A stretch of 64,000 nt of DNA from Amphiduros pacificus (GCA_949316495.1 OX439002.1:11154001-11218000), one strand, 5' to 3'. Positions 46,189 to 57,446 are shown, numbered from the stretch's first letter. Translations and numbers: made by a program. Notes: generated by a model not told the origin, from the letters alone.

Positions 46189-47165
46189 ATATACCTTGTC
46201 AAAAACGGATATATCCTTTTTTCCGCATTAAAACCATTTTTTGTGCACTTATAACTTGCAAAACCTTTTTAAATGATCTAAAGGAATTTTAATTGACTAA
46301 TGGCCCTTAGATATACTTGGTAGACATATCTAGATTATGTTTAGACCTCTCAATGGAGTAGCCCTTTTCCCCTGGTGAAGTCAAAAAGTCGAAAATGCAT
46401 CACTTTAAGATAAACATACCAACTGGGTTTTTGGTTTTTTCACTCTTAGGCCTTAGAGAATCCGGCTGTTACAAATATTTATTCACATAGAATTTCCTAT
46501 CGGTACTTATAAGTTATTTTGGCAATGTTCTTTTCAAACATTGACTTTCCATTATCACAAAATACTAGAACCAGAGCAATGGCGACGTGAACGTCCTGGC
46601 GCTCGTTACCAGCGGTGGACGTTCCTGTCCTTCCCGGGCTAAATAGGGCCCTTTTGGCTGATATTTTCCCTAAGACAGGTTAAGATATTTGATCATTTCC
46701 CTAAAACAGGATGCTGTTTTCTAATTTCTGCCTAAAACAGGGATCACAATCCCCTTTGCCAAATCTCCTAATTCAGAGCATATTTTGTCACCTTCCTCCT
46801 AATCGAGATTTGACTATTACCTTCCCTCATGAACTTTTATTTTGCTGTGAGGGTCCATACAGGGACTTGAATGCACCTGCTGGGACAGTAGGCCAGTGCC
46901 TATTGTTCTCAGCAAAGGCGTGGTAATTAAGCTGTCTGCTGCCTCACCATGCTTATGCGTACACGAGACACTTGACAAGGGCACAGTATCTGTTTATACA
47001 ATTATAATAGTAATTAAGTTGTACATTTCTATATTTTGTGTGGTATTAACAGATGATGGCTAATTGCTGTACAAATCCAGGAAGTAGAAAAGATAACAAC
47101 AAAAATGATTTGTGGGAAATTGCTTCCCCCAGATCATCCTCACTGAGCTTCTGACTACCAGATAT
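46189..47165. other. Spacer with CCTAAAACAGG words
   Basis: No gene is seen. From about 46665 to 46755 variants of TTTCCCTAAAACAGG recur. The same words continue beyond the solo LTR at 48.08-48.25 kb, which suggests that the solo LTR split one older repeat. Confidence 0.4.
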
Positions 47166-47924
47166 TGTTACCCACTAATGGATGAGTATCCGTCGTTGGG
47201 GGACGTGGACGGGGAATCAATACTCTACCAATTAGATAGATACTCTAACCTGTTCTACTCTATCGTACTATACTGTACTGTTAACCATAGCTCGCTGACT
47301 CGCTGGCTGTGAGTTTGGGGCACGGATCCTAGCTATCATGTCATACCCTCATATAAATGACGGGAAGTAAGGACTGCAGACACAGGATATACACAGTGTA
47401 ATAGTTACCTTTATTCAGTGCTGTGATCCCTGCTTGTCTGGCTAGGCCGGCATGGCAATGAGCGAGGCATATGAACTACCAACTTTGCATGATACTTATG
47501 AAACCCTGACTATATGCTAAACACCCAAGTCTATGTGGTCACGATACTGAGAGTCGTGGATCTTCCGTGGCAAGTGGTCGTTGATCTCCTTCTTGGCTCC
47601 TAAACTGCGGTCTGACTACCAACTTCTGAGCTACAACCACTGGGTACTGCAACTACTACTACTCCTCGCCCGCAACTACGGTTGCGCGTCTCTTTTAAGG
47701 GGCCACTCCGCTGGGGGCTTGCCTACGTGGCTTCCTCACGCGTCATCAGATGGACTCGTCCTGCCCTGCCTGCATGTCCTATCTAACTTCGGCTAGTCCG
47801 TCTTGCACGTGACTTTCACGGAGTGGTGGTTATGGTGACTCATCAACCATCAGTATCGTGTGTTATTGTCTATGAATGTTTATGTATTTCTGAGAGTCTC
47901 TGGGTGTGTATTCCATATCCTACA
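47166..47924 (-). mobile_element. Solo LTR, second copy of the family
   Basis: TGTTACCCACTAATGG to CCATATCCTACA, flanked by ATAT on both sides (47162-47165 and 47925-47928). Colinear with the solo LTR at 44236-44890, sharing for example GGACTGCAGACACAGGAT and GGCTAGGCCGGCATGGCAAT. In the minus orientation it shows TATA-like and AATAAA-like blocks. Confidence 0.8.
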
Positions 47925-48077
47925 ATATCAGATATATGTACAAAGTCTTTCTCCCTGGCCTGGAGGTAAATCATGCTTTTCATTACTGGGGGAGTGCTGC
48001 TACTATTTAATATACAATTATAAAATATGGTTAAAGTATGAAAACGTGTACCTGACCTTTTGTTATGTTATATGGGT

Positions 48078-48245
48078 ATTGAATGTACAACTCCAAAAAC
48101 AGGGTATCATTTTCTTATTGCATCACCCCAAAATCAGGATATCATTTTAACTTTGCATCATCCCTAAATCAGGATATCAAAATTTAAGTCAGTCCTAAAT
48201 CAGGGTACCAATGGAGATAGAATATTTCCCTAAATCAGGTTCTGG
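48078..48245. repeat. Degenerate tandem repeat, CCTAAATCAGG type
   Basis: About four or five units containing TCCCTAAATCAGGATATCA, spaced 30-40 bp apart. Related words lie at 46.67-46.75 kb on the other side of the solo LTR. Confidence 0.6.
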
Positions 48246-48259
48246 GTCTCTCAATTCCA

Positions 48260-49800
48260 ACCCAGCCTCCAGTTAAAATTATGAAAGTGTAATATCCATA
48301 TTTTCTGACAGTTTTCCATTAATAGTAAAACATCGTTTCCTGTTTGAGAGATATGATGATATGATTTAAACCGGCTAAAAGCCATACCATTTATACCACA
48401 TCTTTTGTCCAGCCTAATTAAAAGTATACTGTGGTCAATAGTGTCAAATGCATGGAGAGGTCTAGCAACGCCAGCATAACTGTTTTATTGTCACCAACAT
48501 CCATGAGTATATCATTTTGTATCATAGGAAGCACAGTTTCAGTATTATGAAACTGTGTAAGCTGATTGAAACATGCGGAATAAGTGGAATAAAATTGTTG
48601 AGGCACTTTGTAAATTTAGTTTTTCTCTATTTTCCGTATTCTGATCAACTGCATCCATGTCTTTTCTTACGTTTTCTACTTTGAAAAAATTGTTAAATTC
48701 AGTTGCTAATCTTTTTGTATATTCATGTTTCATCTTTAATGTGTAACAGTCCATTTAATATTCTGAATATTTTTTTAGGATCTGATTTATTTGATTCAAT
48801 CATATCAGATTAGTATCTTTCATTAGATCTTTTCAATAGATTATTGTATTTATTTCTTTGTATTTGATATTGTATTTTGTCAGTATTGAGACCTGTTTTA
48901 TTCATTTTTCTTTCTAGCTTTCTGTTAATTCTGTTCTCTTCGATTATTTTTATATGATAACCAAAGAGCTGGTTTTCTGATAATATTTTTTTCCACTATA
49001 GGTGTAAAAAAATCAGTTAGCCCATTAAATTTAATTTTTAATTCATTTAAATTGTTATTGTCATAATTATTATTTTTATTGAATTTATTTTCAACATCTG
49101 TTATAAATTCACAAACCTTCAATTTTTATAGTTCCTGTATCTTATTCTTTTCTGTTGGCTTTGTTGCCCTTTAAATCTAATGAGACTTGTATGATTCTGT
49201 GATCAGAGATTTTCTCATCTGTATAATAGATTTGTACAATGCATGAATGTGTATTTGTTATCATTAAATCTAGTGTATTCCCAAGTATATGTGTTGATTA
49301 TTTTATATGAGTATAAAAATTATGTGTCCAAGATTTCATTAGACTTAATTACATTAGGTTTTGTTGGTTTGTTCATATGAAAAGTACCTCATGCCTATAT
49401 ACACTATTATATGATAAAATATCAGTAAATTCTTCAAAGAATTGCATATATGTTTAATATTTTTTATCAGAGGGCTCTGGTCTGTAGATAGTAATTATGG
49501 TCCATGTTTTACCACCAGCTTTAATTCGTGTTTTTCATGAGCTCCATAGTGCTTAGCATATGATCTTTTAAAGTAATATTCAATTTACATATATGTATAC
49601 CACCCAAACCTCCACCAGATCAAATTTCGCTTGGTTTGTGTTTTAATTTGTAGTTATTATATCCAATTTAGATCTTATTAATTTGTTCTATTCCTCATCC
49701 TTTTTAACCAGTAATGAAAAAATGTCAATGTTATTTTCTATCAGGTAGAGATTAACATATTCTGTTTTGTTTCATACACTTTGTGCATAAACAAAAGTAA
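48260..49800 (-). mobile_element. Degraded LINE (L2/CR1-like) on the minus strand
   Basis: Translated on the minus strand, the segment gives endonuclease and reverse transcriptase pieces in LINE order: SGGGLGGIHIC near 49.6 kb, TIYRPEPSD near 49.48 kb, LGNTLDLMITNTHSC and KISDHRIIQVSLDLKG near 49.2-49.3 kb, then FHNTETVLPMIQNDILMDVG and HAFDTIDHSILLIRLDKRC near 48.4-48.55 kb. These match the better-preserved LINE at 21.9-24.9 kb, so the family is the same or close. It has many stops and frame changes, and no 3' end was found. Confidence 0.8.
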
Positions 49801-50041
49801 TTTCTGAATTATTTTCATCTTTACCCCTGCACATGAATGAAGTGAGCCCGTCAATGACCAAGGTAAAGGTCACGACCTGTTTGGTGATTGGCTGGAATTT
49901 TCCTTTTTTTTTTTTACAGATTTGACCTTTAGCCTTGCTGCTGTGACATTGACCTTTGTATTATTGTGCAGGCCATATATCTCATGAGCGATGAACTGTA
50001 GATACTAAATATTGGACATGCATGACAACCACAAATTTTAG

Positions 50042-51335
50042 ACGTGTGGGAATTATTTTCGTGGTTCGCAGTTCGTGGTTCGTGTTTCGTAGTTAGTGGT
50101 TCAAGGGAAATTTTTTTGTGGTTTGTAGTTCGTGTTTCGTTGTTCTTGTTTCGTGGATCGTAGTTTGTGGTTCGTGGATCTTCATATTGTTTCTGTATAA
50201 AGTCATTATTCTTTATATTTTCTATGTTTGCAAAAAATAATTTAATGTAATATGTTCTGATGTGCATATCGCTCAAATAGAAGCCCAATATGAAGATTTC
50301 GTCTTTGTTTTCTGTATAAAGTCATTATTCTTTATACTTTCTACGTTTACAAAAAAACAATTCAATACTGTATGTTTTGATGTGCATATCACTTAAATAG
50401 AAGCCCAATATAAATGTTTGCCAAAAAAAACAAAAACAATTCATTCCGTACAGCCTTTGATATCTTCTCATTCAGTGGTGTGGAAAACCCAAAATTTCAG
50501 TAAAGGATGTCACATAGTAAAATTTCACTGATGCCAATTATCTGCATTCACAGTATTGCTCTTCAAAATCCTTATGATGTAAGGTCAAACCTGTGATCAA
50601 AGGGCATTTCGTCATTGTTTTCACTGCTTTGAGTCATGTCTTCCCTTTTTGAAAAAAATGCTTTGACACACACAAGATATATTTTTTTTTATAAGTAAGA
50701 TATTTTTTTATAAGTAAGATATTTTTTAATAAGTAATATATTTTTTTATAAGTTAGATATTTTCACATAAGTAAGAAATTTTTCACATCCGCACAATATT
50801 TTTCACATTTATGATTCTCGGCTAACAATACAATGTACATTGTGAGAACTGGCCGTGAGAATAAGGGGAAAACAGTTACATATGTACTCTGTAGATTTTA
50901 CTTTGTTTTGGCCCCGAAAATGACTGCCGTAATTGTTAATTGTACAAGATGTCAATGATGGTTTTAAAGATTTCATATGAATATCTCGGCCAATAATACA
51001 CTTACAGAAATATATATTTATGTGTATATATGTGTGAAATTGTGAGAACGAGAGGAAGACAGTTATATATGTATTTTGTAGATTTTACTTCATTTTGCCC
51101 CGAAAAAGACTGCCGTAATTGCGAATAATATAAAGATGAAAAAGCTTTTCCTGGTTTTGGAAAATTATATATATATTGAAATATACAGTATTACATGAAG
51201 ATCAACCCATTTTATAATTTTTATGAAAAATGAAAAACGAAACACGAACCAAGAAAAAATTTCCCTTGAATCACGAAACACGAACTACTAAACACGAACC
51301 ACGAACTACGAACCACGAAAAAATTTCCCACACGT
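50042..51335. mobile_element. 1294-bp TIR transposon with perfect 9-bp target duplication (Mutator-like)
   Basis: The inverted ends start ACGTGTGGGAA and run for about 90 bp, made largely of CGTGGTTCGTAGTTCGTG-type words. AAATTTTAG flanks both ends exactly (50033-50041 and 51336-51344). A 9-bp duplication with long TIRs is the Mutator/MULE pattern. The interior has two units of the 119-bp module (50185-50415), a TAAGTAAGATATTTTTT run (50.67-50.77 kb) and a doubled block ending in GACTGCCGTAATTG (50.93 and 51.12 kb). No transposase is present. Confidence 0.9.
50185..50415 (+). repeat. 119-bp repeat module inside the 9-bp-TSD transposon
   Basis: CTCAAATAGAAGCCCAATAT near 50271 and its variant near 50392 lie about 120 bp apart, with TCTGTATAAAGTCATTATTC in each unit. 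It is the same family as 1.7-2.0, 57.5-58.1 and 60.2-60.4 kb. Confidence 0.75.
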
Positions 51336-51659
51336 AAATTTTAGTTGTGCACCGCCAGTTTTCTTTTACCACTGCATCCATTGACCTCAATGCACTCATT
51401 GACTTTAATGCAGGGAGGGGACCTAACTAATGAAATTTACAAAAAGAACACATCAATATGTGATCACATATTGCACAAAACAAATGAAAAGGACCAAGGA
51501 ATGAGATAAACAGTGATGACGATTTCAATAGAATAGAAAAATGACACAGATTTTAAATTGCAGAAAGCTCAAACGATTACCCTTGAATTCACTTTGCTTC
51601 TGCAAAGGGGATTCAAGGTATTGCCCGGGTCCCGAACACGGTTTAAAACAAGATGCCGA

Positions 51660-52160
51660 TTGTTGCTCACAATTCCCGGTCATGCTGAAATTCATGTTAC
51701 AAATTCTGTCATGACACGTCATGAGCTAAGGCCCCTTGCCTGAAAGGTTAACCCGTTGTCCTTGTAAATCTATGACTGGATGGGTTGTCGTGTCGGTAAC
51801 AAGTGAAGTCGGCCCCTGAGTGAAGTCGGCCCCCGAGAGAAGTCGGCCCCTAGGAGAAGTCGGCCCCAACATTTAGGTGACTAGAATATCAAGTTACCGG
51901 AAGAAAATTAACGGCTACCGAGGGTCCCTAGGGTTAGTTAATGCCCTTAGGGTCAAATAGCCTTCTCGAAGGAGATTTCATGAGTTTTGAGCCGGTACAG
52001 AGTGACTGGGGCCGCCTTCTCTTGGGGGCCGAGTTAACCAACCCACGGCGGGGCCGACTTCACTTGGGGGCCGACTTCACTTGTATTCGTCGTGTCAAGG
52101 CTTGTCATGAAATAACCAAAATAATGTTAAAAGTACATCAGAGCCCTAAATAAACATATG
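51660..52160 (+). mobile_element. tRNA-derived SINE, copy 3, split by a small MITE
   Basis: CCTGAAAGGTTAACCCGTTG, TCCTTGTAAATCTATGACTG and, after the interruption, GTCATGAAATAACC and AATAATGTTAAAAGTACATC are the SINE body, and CCCTAAATAAACATA is the tail. The interruption is 51795-52088. Confidence 0.75.
51795..52088. mobile_element. 294-bp hAT-like MITE inside a SINE
   Basis: GTCGTGTC flanks both sides (51787-51794 and 52089-52096), an 8-bp duplication. The inverted ends share ACAAGTGAAGTCGGCCCC; the outer four bases differ. Four GTGAAGTCGGCCCC-like words lie on the left and two inverted ones on the right. The 8-bp target and clustered terminal words fit a hAT element. The SINE body continues directly across the insertion. 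Confidence 0.85.
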
Positions 52161-52179
52161 TTTGAGAGACAATCCCTAC

Positions 52180-52385
52180 CTGCATGACCACCTTCAAGAT
52201 CACACTGTCCGATGTTATTTCTGCAGGGAAGATGTTCAGAATATGGTCAAAGGTTTGGTTATTAAGGAATTGGAGAATGTGACTCCACTCTGCCAGGTCA
52301 AACCCATTGCAAGATGTTAGGAAGTGTTCAGCGTGCCACATGCAGGGGAAACTGTAGGGTCTACACAAGTCACAACTGACCAATT
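52180..52385 (-). CDS. Candidate coding exon of an unidentified minus-strand gene
   Basis: The minus strand reads LVSCDLCRPYSFPCMWHAEH, followed by FLTSCNGFDLAEWSHILQFL and ending VILKVVMQ directly before a GTAGGG donor (exon end 52180). The composition is protein-like, with cysteine-rich and leucine-rich parts, and I do not recognise the family. A stop codon lies just upstream in frame (52387-52389), so an acceptor near 52386 (weak) must be used. A strong donor, GCGAAC/GTAAGT, lies at 52500/52499, next to a promoter-like island. Together these suggest exon 1, a 114-bp intron and exon 2. No later exons were recognised in the transposon-filled DNA further on. Confidence 0.4.
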
Positions 52386-52534
52386 CTCATAACTTAACAC
52401 CAACGTAGTAAAGCTTTCATGAAATCAAGCACTTTATCGTTACACAATATAAATGTTTATACCCTAAACAAATAAAAGGCTAAGCTGCATAAGACTTACG
52501 TTCGCAGTCCCAACCAAATGTATTCCCTACCTTG

Positions 52535-52600
52535 GTGCAACGTCACGGGTCACGTGACTTCCCTCGCGACCACGGCGGCCATATTGGAGCCGCTGAAAAC
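52535..52600. promoter_or_regulatory. Promoter-like island (E-box, YY1-like)
   Basis: GGGTCACGTGAC (USF/MYC-type E-box, near 52547-52558) and GGCGGCCATATTGG (YY1-like in reverse, near 52574-52587) lie in a short G+C-rich island in otherwise AT-rich DNA. A strong minus-strand donor is 35 bp to the left. It could drive the minus-strand candidate gene, or be bidirectional. Confidence 0.45.
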
Positions 52601-52757
52601 AAAGTGAACACACCTATTGCCAAAGGTAGACCTAATAGTTTGCGTGTGCCTCTGGTGGACAGTGTGACATATTGCACACAGAGAGAACTTACAAATTTAT
52701 CACCGTTTATTGCACTCAAATTTCACCCAAATGTCGTATGACAATCAAGATCACCTC

Positions 52758-52875
52758 AATATTATCACAAATTATGATTTGCAGGTCGAGAACAGAACAA
52801 AACCATCCATCCATTTAGCATGCATTACATGTACGCAACACGAGGTCGTCATTTTGAAAAGCATCAAAACAAAAC
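52758..52875. repeat. Tandem duplication, first unit
   Basis: AATATTATCACAAATTATGA, GAACAGAACAAAACCATCCA and CGAGGTCGTCATTTT recur at 53963-54070. If the transposon between the two is removed, the units are about 185 bp apart. Confidence 0.65.
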
Positions 52876-52891
52876 AATAAGAATATCAGAC

Positions 52892-53904
52892 CTTGGAGTA
52901 ATTATGAATGGAGGCGCAACGTCGCAAGATCAAAAGGGACATCATAGTTGCCGCCATGGCCATTGTTATGATGACGCCATATAGGTGCAAGATATGAAAG
53001 TTTTGACGTTATTTTTTTTCAGACCTATTTTAAGTCATCAAAACCATGAGTTAGAGCTTAACATATCGCGAATGAAATGTTTCTTATTTCATACAGATTA
53101 TGGGGATATAAATTTTATTTTTCTGCTCCAAGTTTAGATGATTTTATGAAGAGATATCAAAATTCATATCATATTTATGAAAATGAGTTAAAAATTCCGT
53201 TTTACCCTCACATTATCAGGAAATCATGTACTTTATTGTTATTTTTTTCTTTCCAGTTTATTTTTAGTTATTGGCACATATATTGGCAGCTTAGAAAAAT
53301 ATACCACGTTGTTTAGTGAAAAAATTACTATCAGAATATGTAATTTATAGCTCTGCCAATATATGCGCCGTTACAAATAAATTGACCTAATACATACTAT
53401 GTCATCATTCAAAATCAACAAAAAATTATAATGAAAAATTGCAACAAGAATTTTATAAATGCCATATCATTAAGAATATTTTGTTTTAAAAGTTTAAAAA
53501 AAAAAGTAATATGAACAGTGACATATTTTTTATAAAATGTATTTAAAAAAAAGGTTTGAAATATACATTTTTCTTTTTTTCATAATATCTATTATTGAAG
53601 AAATCAGAACAAAAATGAACAGATTTATTTGAAGTAATTTTGAGTGGATGGTATTCTAAGCTTCAAAAGAGCAACTATTCTGAATTTTTCTTTTAAAAAA
53701 ATAAAGCAAAATGTGGTATAATGCTCCAATAAAACTTTGGCCAATTCAGTTTTTTTAAATATGAATCTTCAATTTTTCACTGCTCTGAAGTCGGCAACTA
53801 TGATAGGATCAAAGGATTTTGAATCCATTGTGTGAAACAATGCGTTGCTATGACGCCATAGCTCAAATAACAACCGTTGCGCCTCCATTCATAATTACTC
53901 CAAG
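52892..53904. mobile_element. TIR transposon with 7-bp target duplication, copy 2
   Basis: The ends CTTGGAGTAATTATGAATGG and its inverse are perfect mirrors. ATCAGAC flanks both sides (52885-52891 and 53905-53911). The internal sequence follows copy 1 (7905-8858) from end to end with moderate divergence. No coding sequence is recognised. Confidence 0.92.
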
Positions 53905-53962
53905 ATCAGACGTAGCAGATTGATTTTAATTGCGTTTTAAATGATAAATAAAGGTATTTACC

Positions 53963-54075
53963 CAATATTATCACATATTATGCTTTGCAGGCCGAGAACA
54001 GAACAAAACCATCCATCCATTTAACATGCATTACACAATACGAGGTCGTCATTTTAAAAAGCAGGAGTGACGGGG
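53963..54075. repeat. Tandem duplication, second unit
   Basis: Matches 52758-52875. The 25 bp after the transposon (ATCAGACGTAGC...) also recur near 56564, so a third partial unit may exist there. Confidence 0.6.
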
Positions 54076-54079
54076 ACAA

Positions 54080-54810
54080 GCTCTTATTTTTGGCGCGAAA
54101 ACAATTGGAGTGGATCAACTCGCATTAAAATATTAATATATTGCGCAATGATGGATCCCTGGCTTTTCCTCGTGACTATCTACACGTGGTAGAATATTTC
54201 TGTGTATTATAAGCAGTAGATTGATTGATTGAATTTTATTGACAATAGAAGGTCACATAAAACCTATATGTCATGCTAATTAAAATGATACCAATACAAC
54301 TCAGGAGTATCTTCTAAATATATACATTTGATACTCACAGATTATTTCTAATTCAATTAACACGAACAAATGTAAATACAAAAAAGAAAATAGACAATAG
54401 AACACCACTTGATGGCATTCAATTCAATATACGTACATTTTTTAAAGTGCTTTGGCAGAATCATATACAAATCAGACGAGATTGTTTATTCATAATTTTG
54501 TGATTCAAGAAATGGATGGGTGTTAATTTTGATAGCTTTCAGAATGATGGGAATTTAGATCAGTCTTAACTGAAAGAATGGTTCTGGATTGTGATTTATG
54601 ATTAATGAATAAACTCGTATGACTGGTCTATGTTTGTCAAAGTTGACATTGTTATCAATAATCATGCTATTTGTAATAAACATAATGAAATACTTGGTCT
54701 ATAGCACCAGAGAATTATTATAAATCTAAACATCCTACATATTTTGATTTTAAGCATTACAATTACTTATACTGGACTAGAATCTTAATTGGACGTATTG
54801 TTTAGCACTG
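54080..54810. other. Intergenic sequence, no gene seen
   Basis: AT-rich unique sequence with no supported feature. Confidence 0.35.
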
Positions 54811-54814
54811 TTTC

Positions 54815-56023
54815 AGAGCTAACAACCATAGGATTCGCGCAACCATAGGATTGGCTGATAATTTTGGAAATGTCTTGTGAACGCAAAAGTAATTTTTTTT
54901 GCACAGAAAGTTTATTTGAATGGTTTGAATAAATTGTTATGAAAATTGCACCCATTGACCCCGATTTTGTCACAATGTGCACGTGCGGGAGTTCCAGCTT
55001 GTTACATTTGTAGAGCTAACAACCATAGGATTCGCGCAACCATAGCCTAGGATTGGCTGATAATTATAAAATTGTCTTGTATTCAGAAAACAAATAGAAC
55101 AATGGATTTTATTACATAGAAAAGTTTATATGAATGGTAAAACTCAATTGTTATGAAAATTGCACCCATTGACCCCGATTGCGTCACAATGTGCACGAGT
55201 ACCAGCTTCTTACAAAAACACAAACATAGGCTGCTCTGTCAATTCTTGGCCAATTTACATCATTGACCACTCAAAATTGAGCTATTGAGCCCCTCTCTTC
55301 AATTATGTTAGTCAGATGATCGATATACTAATCTTCATCTTTTGGCACAGAAGAGAGGTCAGTGCGCGAAAGCTATGATCGTGTGCGCAAAGACGTGACC
55401 TTGACTTGTCAATCTTGTAAGAATTTTACATACGATGATCGCTTTGTATGATAAAGTAATGTCAATTGTTACTGATTGATATACCCCACTATAGCACATA
55501 TATAGATAACTGGTCATGTTATGTCAGATTATTTATTTATTGGCAAAGACCAAAATGCGCGAATTTGATGGTTGTTAGCCCTATACAATAGCTCAATTTT
55601 GAGTTGTCAATGATGTACAAATTGGCATTGCTCAGTCAGTTCTTGGCCGATTTACATCATTGACAACTCAAAATTGAGCTATTGAGCTCTTCTCTTCAAA
55701 TATATAAGTCAGATGATCGATATATTAATTTTCATCTTTTGGCATTGAAGAAAAGTCAGTGCGCGAAGGCCAAGATTGTATCCGCAAAGGTGTGACTTTG
55801 ACTTGTAAATCTTGTATGACTTTTGCATACACACATCGTTTTCTGAGATAAAGTTATGACTACAGTGACCGACAACTGTCCGAAACCGGCTTACTGATGG
55901 ATATACCCCACTATAGCACACATATACATGTAGATATAACTGTTCATGTCAAGTGAGGTTATTTATTTATTGACAAAATGACCAAAAAGACCAAAATGCG
56001 CGAAACTGACGGTCGTTAGCCCT
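54815..56023. mobile_element. TIR element with both ends duplicated
   Basis: The left end GCTAACAACCATAGGATTCG appears at 54818 and again near 55015, 197 bp apart. The inverse right end (GCGCGAATTTGATGGTTGTT then AGCCC) appears near 55580 and, diverged, near 56021. Between the right-end copies lies a second duplication (55225-55586 against 55628-56022, with GATATACCCCACTATAGCAC in each). A perfect 32-bp inverted repeat lies at 55586-55617 and 55653-55684. No coding sequence. Confidence 0.7.
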
Positions 56024-56033
56024 AATATCATAC

Positions 56034-56558
56034 GGCTTATTGCATTCGGCACGTTGCGCGTTTGATAAATGGCGCGTTCAACACAGAGTGACTTGTATCA
56101 GTGTGACGTCACAGAAGGACAGTGTGTGAAAGGCATCAGTGGCAGGTCCAGGGTTTTACATTTGTTAAAATGGGGTAAACTATAGTATCTTTTCTGTACA
56201 AATATTTATTATTTTTTTGGCATATTCGTGTTCACAAATATCATACAAAGTCCTATAAGAAGAAGAAATGCCAAATGATATAATTTGTGAAATTTGTTAA
56301 ATTGAGCACCCCCTTCAATATCCATTCTGGACACGCCAATATACCAAAGCTGATTCCCGCCAAATTCAGTGAAGTGTCATTTTTAAAACTTTTAAATGGT
56401 TGGGTTTTATGACTTAAATCCAAGTTTGATGTTATCTAGTATGTACATACAAACATTTCTATTCAAACATTTTCATCCCAAAAGCCCCCAAAAATAACAG
56501 AATTGACACAACGCGCATAACTGACACAACCCGCACTACGCGCCGAATGCAATAAGCC
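56034..56558. mobile_element. 525-bp TIR element
   Basis: GGCTTATTGCATTCGGCACG at the left faces GCGCCGAATGCAATAAGCC at the right. The ends are G+C-rich relative to the interior. No convincing target duplication is seen beyond AC on both sides. Confidence 0.7.
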
Positions 56559-56707
56559 ACATCAGACGTAGCAAATTGATTTTAATTGTTTTTTGTAAAT
56601 GAAAACATGAAAACAAATATCGGATATGCAGACTACTGTCTATTCGTTATTTCTTTGTGTATTACAAGTGCCTTCGGCTGGGAAAGGATGCTGCCTCTCT
56701 CTGTTGT

Positions 56708-56880
56708 GGCTATCTCTCACTTATGCAGCTGCATGTCTCTCACTGCTCTAACTGTCGCTGTTGTAATTATCTCTCACTTATGCAGCTGTCTCTCCCTTGT
56801 ACAGCTATCTCACTTAGGCAGCTGTCTTTCCCTTGTACAGCTATCTCACTCATGCAGCTGTCTCTAACATGTGCAGCCAT
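56708..56880. repeat. 19-bp tandem repeat, short diverged array
   Basis: Variants of CAGCTATCTCTCACTTATG recur through this stretch. The same unit forms the larger array at 58945-59575. Confidence 0.75.
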
Positions 56881-56969
56881 GACGTGTACCTCCCTTAAGA
56901 GAAATCAAGCACTTTCCCAACCAACCTTCGGCCATCTTGATTTCTGTTATGAGGGAACTCATTGAGTAC

Positions 56970-57440
56970 ATATCAACACATTAACTCCTTATGAAACTAA
57001 CATCCAACCGGACTACTTTCCATATAACTTCTCCAGAAAAATGTGCACCACTCGAGTAACTGATTTTCTTTGTCTTATTACAATTCTCTGTTTTATGAGT
57101 ATGATTTAAATATATAAAATGTGTATGGACATTATATGACACACCTCATATTCAATATAAATAACTAAATGCTAACCTTATATACCTACCTACAGAGAAT
57201 CAACTAGAAAATGGTTAGATTTAAATGAGAGATGAGTTATAAATATCTGTTTCTTTATATCTATTTGCATTACTATTGATATCATCTTAGACAAACATAT
57301 TTTTGGGAAATTTTACTCAACAAATTTAACTTTGGCTGTTGCGTGAAATAGCTGAATATCCCTTTATAAAATAACTTGACAAAGTGATAAAGATGTTGAC
57401 TATTTGTGTGATGTATCAATGAGAAAGTCAAATCATACTA
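56970..57440. other. Spacer between arrays
   Basis: No gene is seen. It ends at the tRNA-like sequence. Confidence 0.35.
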
Positions 57441-57446
57441 TTCAAA

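Noticed and set aside
49929-50288. A 119-residue minus-strand protein rich in charged repeats
   Set aside because: It reads through the repetitive inverted end of the 9-bp-TSD transposon and the 119-bp module.
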